NCBI GenBank assembly: GCA_963733935.1
Contig: CAVTEQ010000015.1
Coordinates: 372,001 to 436,000, forward strand
Origin: JAHFUA01 sp963733935
GTDB taxonomy: Bacteria; Acidobacteriota; Terriglobia; Terriglobales; Acidobacteriaceae
Reading direction: 5' to 3'
DNA length: 64,000 bases
This document shows, one piece after another, positions 18,919 through 27,127 of the stretch; the first letter of the stretch is position 1, and every line of letters starts with the position of its first letter. The position numbers and the translations under genes are program-made. Below the pieces are notes generated by a model, which worked only from the letters and a program-made list of their open reading frames with translations, had not been told where the DNA came from and ran no database searches.

Positions 18919-18970
18919 CCGCGCCGCTCTGCGGGGGCCCGTGCAGAGATCTCTCTCAGAAGGAGAAACC

Positions 18971-21247
18971 ATGATGTTCTCGCTCGTACTTAGCAGACTG
19001 CTCCCGGCGATGGCAACGAGCCTCCGCCGGCTACCTTTCCTCTTAGGGTTTACCTGCATAATCCTTGGGGGGAGCACCCTTGTGTGCGCCGACGATCATC
19101 ACCGGCAGCACGATGGGCCAGGTTATGTCGACCAGTTCGAAGTCCTTTCGACCTACGACGCCTATGGTGGCGCGTCGTTCGGCAACGTTGGACCGTACAC
19201 GGTCATCGTCGCCATCGCCCATGAAAAAGTCGATCCCGACCATCCCGCCAACGCCGGCATTGTCGATATCAAGCGGGCCCCGCGGGACGCGCACGGCCTG
19301 GTCGATTACAGCGAAGACGTCGTGATTCTTCGCCCCAAGTCGGCGGCCAATGCCAAACGCGCGCTTTTCTATGACGTGGTGAATCGCGGCAATAAACTTG
19401 CCAGCGGGACATTCAACGGCGCTGGCGGCACCTTCGCCGCGGGACAGCAGGGCAATGCTCTGCTGCTGCGCCTGGGCTACACGGTCGTGTGGAGCGGATG
19501 GCAAGGCAATGTGCTGCAAACTGGCCAAGGCGACACTTCTGCGTTGGGCACGAACTTTCCCGTAGCCACCCATCATGATGGCTCACCCATTAATGGAGAA
19601 GCGCGCGAGGAGTTCATCCTCGATTCGCTCGACCCCTCGAACGGTCCTGGCCTGTCGAACGGCGTGGCGACGGTCGGACTGGTAAATCCGCCGGCGACGC
19701 TCGATAAATCCGGAGTCACCTTCAACTACCGGCAGACCTGGCTGATCGCTCCGGGCGTGGAGGACTACAATTCTCCGTCCACGCCGGTGCCTGCAGCAAG
19801 CTGGTCCTACGTCAATAGCACCCTTCCTGGATACGGGCCCGTGACCTCAGTGCAATTCACCCCGCCGGCGGGCACGGACCTGGGCACGATCTATACCTTC
19901 ATCTACAGCGCGACGGCACCGAAAGTAATGGGACTAGGCTTTTCCGGGCTGCGCGACCTGATCACCTTCCTCAACCACGATCGCACCGATCACCAGGGCA
20001 ACCCCAACCCGGTTTGGGATCTGCGCATGGCTCCCTGCGAGCGGCACGACTGCGATCGTGACAGCGTCTTTGAAGTCCGAATGATGGAGGGAATTTCGCA
20101 ATCCGGACGATTCACCCGCGATTTTCTCTACCAGGGATTCAACAACGACGCGCGGGGTGACGACGCTTCCCGCCACCACGATGACTTGGTAGACGATGGC
20201 CGCGGTGACGACCATAATCCCAGCAGTCACGCGGTGTTCAACGGGATGTTCCCCATCATTCCCGGCTCGCGAAAGACCTTCACCAACTTCCGCTGGTCGC
20301 AACCCGGGCGCTGGTCAAAACAGCACGAGGATCACTGGCAGCCGGGAGATCAGTTCCCCTTCGCCTATCAAGTGACTTACGATCCGCTCTCAGGCAGGAG
20401 AGATGGCGTTATGAAGAAGTGCCTCGAGACCGATACCTGCCCGAAGATCATTCACTTGATCGGCGGCTATGAGACCTGGGGAGCGCGTGATTCGCTCGTC
20501 AGCACCGACTCCTTCGGCCACGACATTGGCCTTCCGGGCAACGTCAGGGAATTCGTGGTCCCGGATGCGAACCATGGCGGCGGAGGTGGAGTCGCTACTA
20601 TTCCCCCTCACAATGCCACCTGCCTGTACCCCACCAGCGCCGTAGTCGAAAGCACCATCGACCGCGCGCTGGCGCCGGTGCTGGAGGATTGGGTAGGCAA
20701 AGGCGTTACTCCGCCAGATTCTCTGTATCCCTCTCACGCAAACCACCTGCTGGCGAACCCGGCGGACCAGAGCGCGGTCGGCTTCCCAGACCTCAGCTCG
20801 ATCGGCGTTACTTATCCCGCCGGCTTGTTTAACCCGCTGGTGGTCACCAAGTACAAAAGCACGATCCCGTTCCCCAATCTCGCGGAGAACTATACCGTCC
20901 TGGTCTCCAAGACCGACTCGGATGGTAACGAGCTTGCCGGAGTTCGGGTTCCTGAGCTGGTGGCTCCGCTGGCTACGTACACCAGTTGGAACATGCGGGC
21001 GCCCAATCATGCGCCCGGCGACGCGTGCCCCTCGTCAGGCTCCACGTTCGTCTTTGCCCCGACTAAGGCCGCCCGGTTGGCCTCCGGCGACCCGCGCCCC
21101 TCGCTTGAGGAGCGCTACTCGAGCAAAGCGGACTACGTAAGTAAGGTGCAGGCCGCAGCGCAGGCGCTCGTGCAGCAGCGCTTGCTCCTGCAAGAAGACG
21201 TACAGGTCTACGTCAACGCGGCACAGTCGCAGACCGTCCTGCCCTAG
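18971..21247 (+). CDS. Secreted alpha/beta hydrolase domain protein (PF20091-like)
   Basis: 758 residues from ATG 18971, with AAGGAGAAACC just upstream. A signal peptide (LPFLLGFTCIILGGSTLVCA) leads to a mature start rich in His and Asp (DDHHRQHDG). The body, with VLSTYDAYGGASFGNVGPYT, FYDVVNRGNK and the nucleophile elbow EGISQSGRFTRDFLYQGFN, matches the large secreted alpha/beta hydrolase group Abhydrolase_10. A 30-residue insert (DDASRHHDDLVDDGRGDDHN) of Asp/His follows the elbow and could bind cations. Substrate unknown, probably an ester. It is bounded by its own promoter and a strong terminator, so it is monocistronic. Confidence 0.78.
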   Translation: MMFSLVLSRLLPAMATSLRRLPFLLGFTCIILGGSTLVCADDHHRQHDGPGYVDQFEVLSTYDAYGGASFGNVGPYTVIVAIAHEKVDPDHPANAGIVDIKRAPRDAHGLVDYSEDVVILRPKSAANAKRALFYDVVNRGNKLASGTFNGAGGTFAAGQQGNALLLRLGYTVVWSGWQGNVLQTGQGDTSALGTNFPVATHHDGSPINGEAREEFILDSLDPSNGPGLSNGVATVGLVNPPATLDKSGVTFNYRQTWLIAPGVEDYNSPSTPVPAASWSYVNSTLPGYGPVTSVQFTPPAGTDLGTIYTFIYSATAPKVMGLGFSGLRDLITFLNHDRTDHQGNPNPVWDLRMAPCERHDCDRDSVFEVRMMEGISQSGRFTRDFLYQGFNNDARGDDASRHHDDLVDDGRGDDHNPSSHAVFNGMFPIIPGSRKTFTNFRWSQPGRWSKQHEDHWQPGDQFPFAYQVTYDPLSGRRDGVMKKCLETDTCPKIIHLIGGYETWGARDSLVSTDSFGHDIGLPGNVREFVVPDANHGGGGGVATIPPHNATCLYPTSAVVESTIDRALAPVLEDWVGKGVTPPDSLYPSHANHLLANPADQSAVGFPDLSSIGVTYPAGLFNPLVVTKYKSTIPFPNLAENYTVLVSKTDSDGNELAGVRVPELVAPLATYTSWNMRAPNHAPGDACPSSGSTFVFAPTKAARLASGDPRPSLEERYSSKADYVSKVQAAAQALVQQRLLLQEDVQVYVNAAQSQTVLP

Positions 21248-21266
21248 GCGGCCTCGCTTAAGCCGG

Positions 21267-21314
21267 AAATTGCCGGCGGGCGTTCACAAGCTGCGCCCGT
21301 CGGCAATTTTTTTG
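21267..21314 (+). terminator. Rho-independent terminator
   Basis: A long stem, AAATTGCCGGCGGGCG paired with CGCCCGTCGGCAATTT, around a 10-base loop, followed by seven T. It lies 20 bases after the stop of the secreted hydrolase gene. Confidence 0.9.
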
Positions 21315-21537
21315 GTGAAGAATCGCTCGTGTTGCCCCGCGAGATACCCGAGGCCGTCGCTCGCGCCGGATGCGAATCCCAGATGCTGGCTCTAGAAGAG
21401 AAACCTGGGCTGTTTTGGATGTGAATTTGGATTTTCGGCTTAAAGTCAGGGGTATTCGCCCACTTCTTTGCAATCTTTTTTTGCAGCGCGTCAACGGATG
21501 CGCTGGAACCAAGTTCGACTCACCACAAATCCTGCGA
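21315..21537. other. Gene-free stretch
   Basis: About 220 bases after the terminator with no convincing frame, promoter or repeat. Together with the inverted repeat that follows it makes a spacer of some 340 bases. Confidence 0.4.
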
Positions 21538-21608
21538 AAGCCACAGAGGCACGGAGACGCGGAGATAAAAGATCAAGGACCTCCGTGACTCTGTGCCTCT
21601 GTGGCTAA
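21538..21608. repeat. Inverted repeat of the AGCCACAGAGGCAC type
   Basis: Left arm 21538-21565 (AGCCACAGAGGCACGGAG) and right arm 21580-21608, whose reverse complement begins AGCCACAGAGGCACAGAG, separated by about 14 bases. The arms match over roughly 26 positions with few differences, giving a long hairpin. The same word is scattered in many bacterial genomes. It overlaps no gene; the SH3 lipoprotein starts 44 bases downstream. Confidence 0.75.
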
Positions 21609-21651
21609 GGGCCAGCCAGCGGCGAACTGGGTTATAGTGTTCTGTAACCCA

Positions 21652-22728
21652 GTGAGCAGTTCCCAATCACAACTCAAAATCTGCGCCGCGGCCTGCCTGC
21701 TGAGCTTGCTGCTGGTCGCAGGCTGCGGCAAAGAAGTTGGCAAGCCCAAGGAGTACGCGTACGTCTCGGCGCAGGAGGCCTTCCTGCGCGACCAGCTCTC
21801 CACCGTCTTTAAAAAGGTCGGCAAGGTCCAGAATGGCGACCGCGTCGAGGTGCTGGAAAAATCCCGGCGCTTCGTCCGGGTGCGCAACCAGGCCAACGAA
21901 ATGGGCTGGATCGAGCAGCGCTATCTGGCCGGCCCAGACGTCTTCGAGCAGTTCCAGAAGCTGGCTGCTGAGCACACCGCTGATCCGGTGCAGGCGCCCG
22001 GCACCGCGCGCTTTGCCACCAATCTCCACGTTACTCCCGAACGCGAGAGCGAACACCTCTACCAGTTAAAAGAAGGGACCAAGCTGGAACTGCTGCAGCG
22101 CGCAAGCTCGGAGAAGCCTGTGCCCGAGCGCGCCGCGCAAACCAAGCCCGTGGTGGCCAAGAAGGGCAAGGACAAAGGCAAGGAAAAGGACGAAGGCTCG
22201 TCAAAGCCGATGGAAGACTGGTGGCTGGTGCGCTTGTCCGCGCCGCCCGGCACTTCCGCTCCGCCGCGGGTGGGATGGGTGCTGGCGCGAATGGTGGACG
22301 TCGATGTGCCCATCGAGATCGGGCAGTACGCGGAAGGCCAGCGCATCATCGCCTTCTTCGTGCTCAACCAGGTGGCCGATCTCGACAAGCAGATTCCCCA
22401 GTATGTAGTGGCAGCCAACGAGCCGCATGATGGCGCGCCCTTCGACTTCAACCAGATCCGCGTCTTCACCTGGAACTTGAAAAAGCACCGCTACGAAACC
22501 GCGTACCGTGAGCACAAAGTGCAGGGGGTGCTCCCCATTCGTGTTGGGCAGCAGGAATTCGACAAAGAAGGCAAGCTGCCGATCTTCCTCGTGCGCGTGA
22601 AGGACGATTCCGGCAACGTCGATGTTCGAACCTACAAGCTGAACGGCGTGATGGTGCGCCGCGTCCTCCCGCCGGGCCAGGAGAAGCCGGTGGTGAAGGC
22701 TGCGCCCACGCGTCGGCGGCGACGTTGA
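21652..22728 (+). CDS. SH3-like domain lipoprotein
   Basis: 358 residues from GTG 21652, chosen since it puts a lipoprotein signal at the front: LKICAAACLLSLLLVAGCG with lipobox LVAGC. The first domain (about 30-100: QEAFLRDQLSTVFKKVGKVQ, EVLEKSRRFVRVR, MGWIEQRYL) is an SH3b-like barrel with the usual GWI/V strand; a second, looser copy follows (RFATNLHVTPERES ... WWLVRL ... RVGWVLARM). A Lys/Glu linker separates the two halves. Such proteins sit on the periplasmic face and often bind peptidoglycan. C-terminus is Arg-rich (TRRRRR). Confidence 0.7.
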   Translation: MSSSQSQLKICAAACLLSLLLVAGCGKEVGKPKEYAYVSAQEAFLRDQLSTVFKKVGKVQNGDRVEVLEKSRRFVRVRNQANEMGWIEQRYLAGPDVFEQFQKLAAEHTADPVQAPGTARFATNLHVTPERESEHLYQLKEGTKLELLQRASSEKPVPERAAQTKPVVAKKGKDKGKEKDEGSSKPMEDWWLVRLSAPPGTSAPPRVGWVLARMVDVDVPIEIGQYAEGQRIIAFFVLNQVADLDKQIPQYVVAANEPHDGAPFDFNQIRVFTWNLKKHRYETAYREHKVQGVLPIRVGQQEFDKEGKLPIFLVRVKDDSGNVDVRTYKLNGVMVRRVLPPGQEKPVVKAAPTRRRRR

Positions 22729-22732
22729 GCAG

Positions 22733-22890
22733 GAGTACCGAGTTGCGAGTACCGAGTACCGAGTAAAACCAGGTGCTCCACTCCGCAGGAACCAGGCCAT
22801 ACCGATTGTCCGGTACTGCTGCTCGCCAACAGACGACCACACCGTCGAGTTCTCGAAAACTCGGTACTCGCAACTCGGTACTCGGTACTA
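22733..22890. repeat. Heptamer inverted-repeat pair, word GAGTACC
   Basis: Left arm 22733-22767: five tandem heptamers of GAGTACC, the second altered to GAGTTGC. Right arm 22859-22890 is the reverse complement of the same series. About 90 bases separate the arms, so the spacer between these convergent genes can fold into a long hairpin. The right arm reaches into the TAG stop codon of the aminotransferase gene; the left arm starts four bases after the lipoprotein stop. A near-identical left arm occurs at 30000. Confidence 0.85.
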
Positions 22891-24423
22891 CGAATAGAAT
22901 TCCGCAATACTCTCCACCACGTAGCGCTGCTCGTCGCCAGTAAGTTCGGGAAACATGGGCAGCGCCAGCACTTCACCCGCGGCGCGCTCCGATTCCGGCA
23001 GGTCTCCCGTCTTATAACCCAGGTACGAGAAGCACTTCTGCAGATGCAGCGGCAACGGATAATAGACCTGGGTGCCGATGCGGCGCGTGGCGAGGAATTC
23101 GCGCAGTTGGTCGCGGCGGCTGGCGCGGATGACGTACTGGTGAAAGATGTGATGTGCCTGGGGTGTGGTCTCCAGGAGGCGGACCGGAGCCGGCGACGCG
23201 GAGCGCTCTGCCACGAGTCCGGCGCGCGCGAACAAGCGGTCGTATTCGGCGGCGCGTTCGCGGCGCTGGGCGTTCCAGCGCTCCACATGCCCCAGCTTCA
23301 CTCGCAGCACGGCCGCCTGCAGCGCGTCGAGACGGCTGTTGGCGCCGATCTCATCGTGGACATAGCGGTCGCGTGAGCCCAGATTACGCAAGCGCCGCAG
23401 GTGATCGGCGCGCTGGGCGTCGGCGACGGCCACGCAGCCGGCATCGCCGAAGGCCCCAAGGTTTTTCGTGGGATAAAAGCTGAAAGCGGCGGCCGTCCCG
23501 AGGGTCCCGGCGCGCCGCCCGCGCCACGACGCCCCAAAGGCCTGTGCGGCGTCTTCAACGATTGCCAGCCCGTGCTCGGTGGCGATGCGCCAGAAGGCAT
23601 CCATGTCCGCGCACTGGCCGTAAAGGTGCACGGGCAGCAGGGCCCGCAAACGCGCAGGCCGCGACCGGCTGAGCCGCTCGTGGACCCGCGCCGCATCGAG
23701 ATTCAGCGTGCACGGATCTACGTCCATCAGCACCGGACGCGCGCCGGCGCGCACAATGGCGGAGGCGGAGGAAAAAAAACTGAACGCGGTGGTGATGACC
23801 TCATCGCCAGGCCCGACGCCGGAAGCCGCCAGCGCCAGCCACAATGCGTCCGTGCCCGAGGCGCAGCCCACCACGAACGGCGTGCCGAGAAATGCGGCGG
23901 CTTCGCGCTCGAACGCCTCTACTTCATCGCTCAGAATGAATTGCTGCGAGTCCGCAACCCGCTCCAGGGCCCGCTGGATCTCGTGGCGAATCTCGGCATA
24001 CTGCCGCTTGAGGTCGAGCAGCGGCACTTCTCGAAGCGCTGCGCCTTGGATGGCGGATTCCTGCACGCAGGCGAAAATTGTAGCATTGGCTTCGAGACGC
24101 GGCAGAGGCGGCGCCGCCGCATCGTTGGCGAGGCAGGAACTCCACTCCGCGATCGAACGGCGCAGGCTGTCCACGGCAAATCCACGGTAAAAGTGGGGAT
24201 ACTCCGCCAGCGTGCGGCCGGACCGCGCTAGCAGCGAGCGCGCCCCAGTCATGTTCCCCGTCGAATGGTGATGCAAGCCGACGGCAACCTGGATCACCGC
24301 CTGCAGGAAGGCTCTCTCCTCGCCCTGCAACTCGCGCCACACGTCTTCCAGCGCTTCATGGGCGTCGAAGAAGCGGCCCGCATTGAATAGCTCGATGCCT
24401 TCCTGGAGTTTGCCGGCGTCCAC
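22888..24423 (-). CDS. DUF309 - DegT/DnrJ/EryC1/StrS aminotransferase fusion
   Basis: 511 residues from GTG 24423 with AGAAGG six bases upstream. Residues about 1-105 are a DUF309 domain (EGIELFNAGRFFDAHEALEDVW, AVIQVAVGLHHHSTGN). From about 133 (REVPLLDLKRQY) begins a complete PLP-dependent sugar aminotransferase: GCASGTDALWLAL, EDAAQAFGASW and the cofactor Lys in FYPTKNLGAFGD. DegT enzymes usually start at that MREVPLLDL-like point, so two genes normally separate seem joined in frame. It may be a real fusion or the loss of a stop by an indel, given other indels here. The aminotransferase probably makes an amino sugar for surface glycans. Confidence 0.82.
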   Translation of the reverse strand: MDAGKLQEGIELFNAGRFFDAHEALEDVWRELQGEERAFLQAVIQVAVGLHHHSTGNMTGARSLLARSGRTLAEYPHFYRGFAVDSLRRSIAEWSSCLANDAAAPPLPRLEANATIFACVQESAIQGAALREVPLLDLKRQYAEIRHEIQRALERVADSQQFILSDEVEAFEREAAAFLGTPFVVGCASGTDALWLALAASGVGPGDEVITTAFSFFSSASAIVRAGARPVLMDVDPCTLNLDAARVHERLSRSRPARLRALLPVHLYGQCADMDAFWRIATEHGLAIVEDAAQAFGASWRGRRAGTLGTAAAFSFYPTKNLGAFGDAGCVAVADAQRADHLRRLRNLGSRDRYVHDEIGANSRLDALQAAVLRVKLGHVERWNAQRRERAAEYDRLFARAGLVAERSASPAPVRLLETTPQAHHIFHQYVIRASRRDQLREFLATRRIGTQVYYPLPLHLQKCFSYLGYKTGDLPESERAAGEVLALPMFPELTGDEQRYVVESIAEFYS

Positions 24424-24461
24424 AGGGCCCTTCTGACAGAGGAGCAGTCACCAGGTGTGGA

Positions 24462-24965
24462 TCAGAAGCCCAGGGTCTCGTCGGCGGACGGGCCGTAGAT
24501 CGACGGCACCGGCAGGCCGTTCATACGCAGATATACGCCAAGCTGCGCGCGGTGATGCACGATGTGGTTGATGAACATCTGCCGGTAAGCCAGAAAGCGC
24601 GTGCCTTCGAAGATGGTCTTGCCGCCGAAACTGAGCTTCCAGTTCTGCTTCCAGGCGTCGTCGGGCGTGGCGGCAAGCGCGCTGCGTACCTTGGCTACCC
24701 CGTCATCGAAGAACTTCACCAGCTCCGCCGCCGACTGCGGCTGCGGCGGCCGGTAACTCCCCGTGGCAAAGTCCAGCCCGGGAGCCGTCAAAACGGTCAA
24801 TCCGAAGCCGGCGAGCTGGGCCACATGCGGCGCCAGCTTGCCCAGCGGCATCGACTTGGGATGCGGGACAAAGTCGGGCTTGTCGACGGGCACGCGCTCC
24901 AGCGTGGTGCGCGTCTTCTTCATCTCTTCATCAAACTCGGGCAGCAGGAATTCGCTGATAGGCAT
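24462..24965 (-). CDS. DinB family protein
   Basis: 167 residues from ATG 24965, which directly follows GGAGGAGAC; the longer upstream frame is ignored for that reason. Four-helix DinB fold with the metal-binding histidines visible in LAPHVAQLAGFG and INHIVHHRAQLGVYLR. DinB/YfiT proteins are metal-dependent hydrolases or bacillithiol/mycothiol-type transferases of mostly unknown substrate. The end is IYGPSADETLGF, usual for the family. It is followed on the same strand by the DUF309-aminotransferase gene after 38 bases. Confidence 0.8.
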   Translation of the reverse strand: MPISEFLLPEFDEEMKKTRTTLERVPVDKPDFVPHPKSMPLGKLAPHVAQLAGFGLTVLTAPGLDFATGSYRPPQPQSAAELVKFFDDGVAKVRSALAATPDDAWKQNWKLSFGGKTIFEGTRFLAYRQMFINHIVHHRAQLGVYLRMNGLPVPSIYGPSADETLGF

Positions 24966-25049
24966 GTCTCCTCCATTTCGCGGAGAAGCATTATCGCATG
25001 GCCATCCGCTCCCCTTCTCCCCGCAGCCCGAAAGCCCGGCGCAGCCAAG

Positions 25050-25078
25050 GCGACACAGCTCTGGATAAAAGATAGAAT
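25050..25078 (+). promoter_or_regulatory. Possible promoter of the MscS gene
   Basis: GCGACA and TAGAAT with a 17-base spacer, 50 bases before ATG 25129. The -35 matches the consensus at four positions. Prediction by eye. Confidence 0.4.
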
Positions 25079-25128
25079 ATGGCCCCCATGGGTACGCCTG
25101 ACGCCGCAAGCGGCCGCCAAGGAGGAGT

Positions 25129-25955
25129 ATGAATTTCAATCTCGATGCCATGACGCAGACCGTCACCACCCTGGTGACCACCGTCGGCTTGAAAATTCTC
25201 GGGCGCGATCGCCATCTGGATCGTGGGCCGCTGGCTGATCGCTCTTTTCATCCGCTTGATCGAGGGCGCCCTGACCCGGCAGAAGATCGATCCCACCCTG
25301 ATCCGCTACATCCACTCGGCGGTGGCGGCGCTGCTGAATATCGTGCTGGTGGTGGCGATCCTCGGGTTCTTCGGCGTCGAGACCACTAGCTTCGCCGCGC
25401 TGCTGGCGGCGGCGGGCATCGCCATCGGCATGGCGTGGTCGGAATTTCGCCGGTGGCGTGTTCCTGGTGGTCCTGCAGCCGTTCAAGGTCGGAGATTTCG
25501 TGACGGTCGCGGGCATCACCGGCACGGTCGCGCCATCGGCCTGTTCGCCACGCTCAACACGCCCGACAACGTCAAGACGATCGTCGGCAACGGCAAGATC
25601 TATGGCGATACCATCCAGAACTTTTCCGCCAACCCCTACCGCCGCGTCGAGCTGACGGCACAGTTGGCGCATGACGTGGACCCCGAAGCTGCGGTTGGTC
25701 TGCTGAAACCGGCGCTGGCCAAGGTGCCGAACGTGCTCGCCGACCCCGCGCCCGACGTCGAGATCCTGACATTCAACCTTGCGGGCCCGGTGCTGGCCGT
25801 GCGCCCCGACTGTCCAACAACCAGCACTACTGGCAGGTCTATTTCGACATCTAACAAGCTGATCCGCGAGCTGTTTCGCGCGCCGGCTCCCGGTCCCCGA
25901 GCAGCACTATTCGGTGCGCGGAGGAGAAGAACTTAGGCTGGCAAAGTCGGCGTAA
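25129..25955 (+). pseudogene. MscS family mechanosensitive channel, many indels
   Basis: AAGGAGGAGT precedes ATG 25129. Pieces of one MscS small-conductance channel run through all three frames: NFNLDAMTQTVTTLVTTVGL, then AIAIWIVGRWLIALF and SFAALLAAAGIAIGMAW (TM3), FLVVLQPFKVGDFVTVAG, FATLNTPDNVKTIVGNGKIY, QHYWQVYF and finally HYSVRGGEELRLAKSA to TAA 25955. At least six single- or two-base shifts are needed (about 25201, 25440, 25530, 25812, 25853, 25890). Such a density is unlike ordinary pseudogene decay, because every segment keeps full family similarity; locally poor sequence is likely. Channel role: relief of turgor on osmotic downshift. Confidence 0.8.
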
Positions 25956-26149
25956 GGGCGGCAATCCGATTCAGCTTTTCGCGCTCACAGAGACGTCCGA
26001 ATAAGCGCTGCTGGCAAACGCGCCGGAGGCGCATTCTCGACCCTTGAGTACAGCCGAAACCGAGAGTCCCGCCAGAACGTTTCGACTACCAGTTGGACCT
26101 GTAGCGCCGCCATCTCTGCGGCTGTCGCGTGAGCGTCTCGTCCAGCCGA
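25956..26149. other. Gene-free stretch
   Basis: No gene, promoter or terminator recognised up to the relic at 26150, apart from a degenerate triloop-type palindrome near 26100. Confidence 0.35.
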
Positions 26150-26160
26150 GACTGGAGAAC
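26100..26160. repeat. Degenerate copy of the triloop hairpin element
   Basis: TGTAGCGCCGCCATCTCTGC, followed by GGCTGTCGCGTGAGCGTCTC, resembles the intact copies at 26984, 47649 and 61188, but the stems are shortened (GCCGC with GCGGC) and loops enlarged. Probably a decayed copy. Confidence 0.4.
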
Positions 26161-26555
26161 GAACGATCGACTGGTGTGCATATCTGGCGCACGCGAGTTC
26201 CCCGTACTCGTTCTTGCTGGAGGCGAAGACGACCTCCTCCCAGTACTCGCTACCAACGAAGGACGCGCGTGCCATTGTGGAGTACGTAGAGGATGTGCGG
26301 CGAAACCTTGCAACACTGCCGAAACTGAGCTTCCTTCTGCTTGTCGGGCCAGACCCCTGCGAGGACCCTCGAAAAGAAGCATACGACGCCTGGAACATCG
26401 AGGCGACGTTGCCAGTGAGATTCTGGACGTGCTCAAGAGTTCGAACCTGCGGGAGTCCATACCCGCGCCAGTTCCACCTCAGCGGTCTTGCCCAAGCCAT
26501 TCTTGGCGCGCCTTACGTGAATACCGAGCGGGTTCTCAGGGCGAATTGCAGATGA
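26150..26555 (+). pseudogene. Relic of a PD-(D/E)xK nuclease-like protein
   Basis: The plus strand carries a protein-like stretch in two frames: REFPVLVL in one, then LLEAKTTSSQYSLPTKDARA, a helix IVEYVEDVRRNLATLPKL and SFLLLVGPDPCEDP in another. A one-base shift near 26213 joins them as FPVLVLLEAKTTSSQYSL. The E-x-K core followed by YxLP, an amphipathic helix and a hydrophobic FLLLVG strand resembles FokI-type cleavage domains. No start is apparent and the C-terminal part is doubtful, so this looks like the remains of a restriction-type endonuclease. Recognition by eye only. Confidence 0.4.
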
Positions 26556-26983
26556 GTACCTGAACCAACAGACCGCCTGACGACATTCGTCAGGTCAATG
26601 CTGGTCTGCCGTCCCCGCGGATGACAACTGGATGTCGCTGCACACAGCCCCGAACCCACCGACTCATCCCGCAAACATGGCTGACGCTGCGTGCGCGGCC
26701 TGCCATGGCAACCAAAGGAGGTGTGAGGCCGATTCATAAGACTAGCTCTAAATTCCTCTTGACAGCCTTATTCCATATGACATAGCATATATTCATATAT
26801 TGTCTACGAGTAATTGTAACTCCTTATGGCTCAAGATTTTCCATATAACCCCTTTGGTTTCATGGTCCCCGAGTCGGGATATCCCGTAAGCTGATGATTC
26901 CAATAGAGGGGACCCCGGGGGGTGGTCATAACGTCCGAGTAAACAGCGGACGAGGCGCTTCTGCTGTACTGGAAGCTCGTGGC
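26556..26983. other. Gene-free region with a promoter-like site
   Basis: TTGACA at 26759-26764 and TAGCAT at 26783-26788 (18-base spacer) resemble the tandem promoters at 18583 and 18889, including the shared GACATAG. Downstream is an A+T-rich stretch and only a 22-codon frame (ATG 26826, MAQDFPYNPFGFM). The remainder up to the hairpin element shows nothing else. Confidence 0.4.
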
Positions 26984-27077
26984 TGTAGCGCCGGCATCTT
27001 GCCGGCTGTCCTGAGGGCGTCCCGCCCTCAGCGTGGGCGAGACGCCCACGCGACAGCCGCCGGGACGGCGGCGTTAC
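26984..27077. repeat. Quadruple triloop hairpin element, complete copy
   Basis: Four hairpins in a row, all with 3-base loops: GCCGGCA/TCT (26990-27006), CTGAGGGCG/TCC (27011-27031), CGTGGGCG/AGA (27032-27050) and GCCGCCG/GGA (27056-27072). Stems are 7, 9, 8 and 7 bp and perfect. The outer ends (TGTAGCG and CGTTAC) are also near inverted. Loops on the left half are TCY, on the right half RGA, so the whole unit is an inverted pair of two-hairpin modules. Confidence 0.85.
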
Positions 27078-27127
27078 GTCGTGTTCCCCCGAAACTGCTC
27101 CGCTGTGATTAAATAGACTTCTTGCGC

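Noticed and set aside
22733..22890. CRISPR array
   Set aside because: Direct repeats have no spacers between them, and the two arms are inverted.
25129..25955. Programmed frameshifting in MscS, pfkA or fusA
   Set aside because: Shift sites share no slippery sequence or following structure, and shifts go in both directions.
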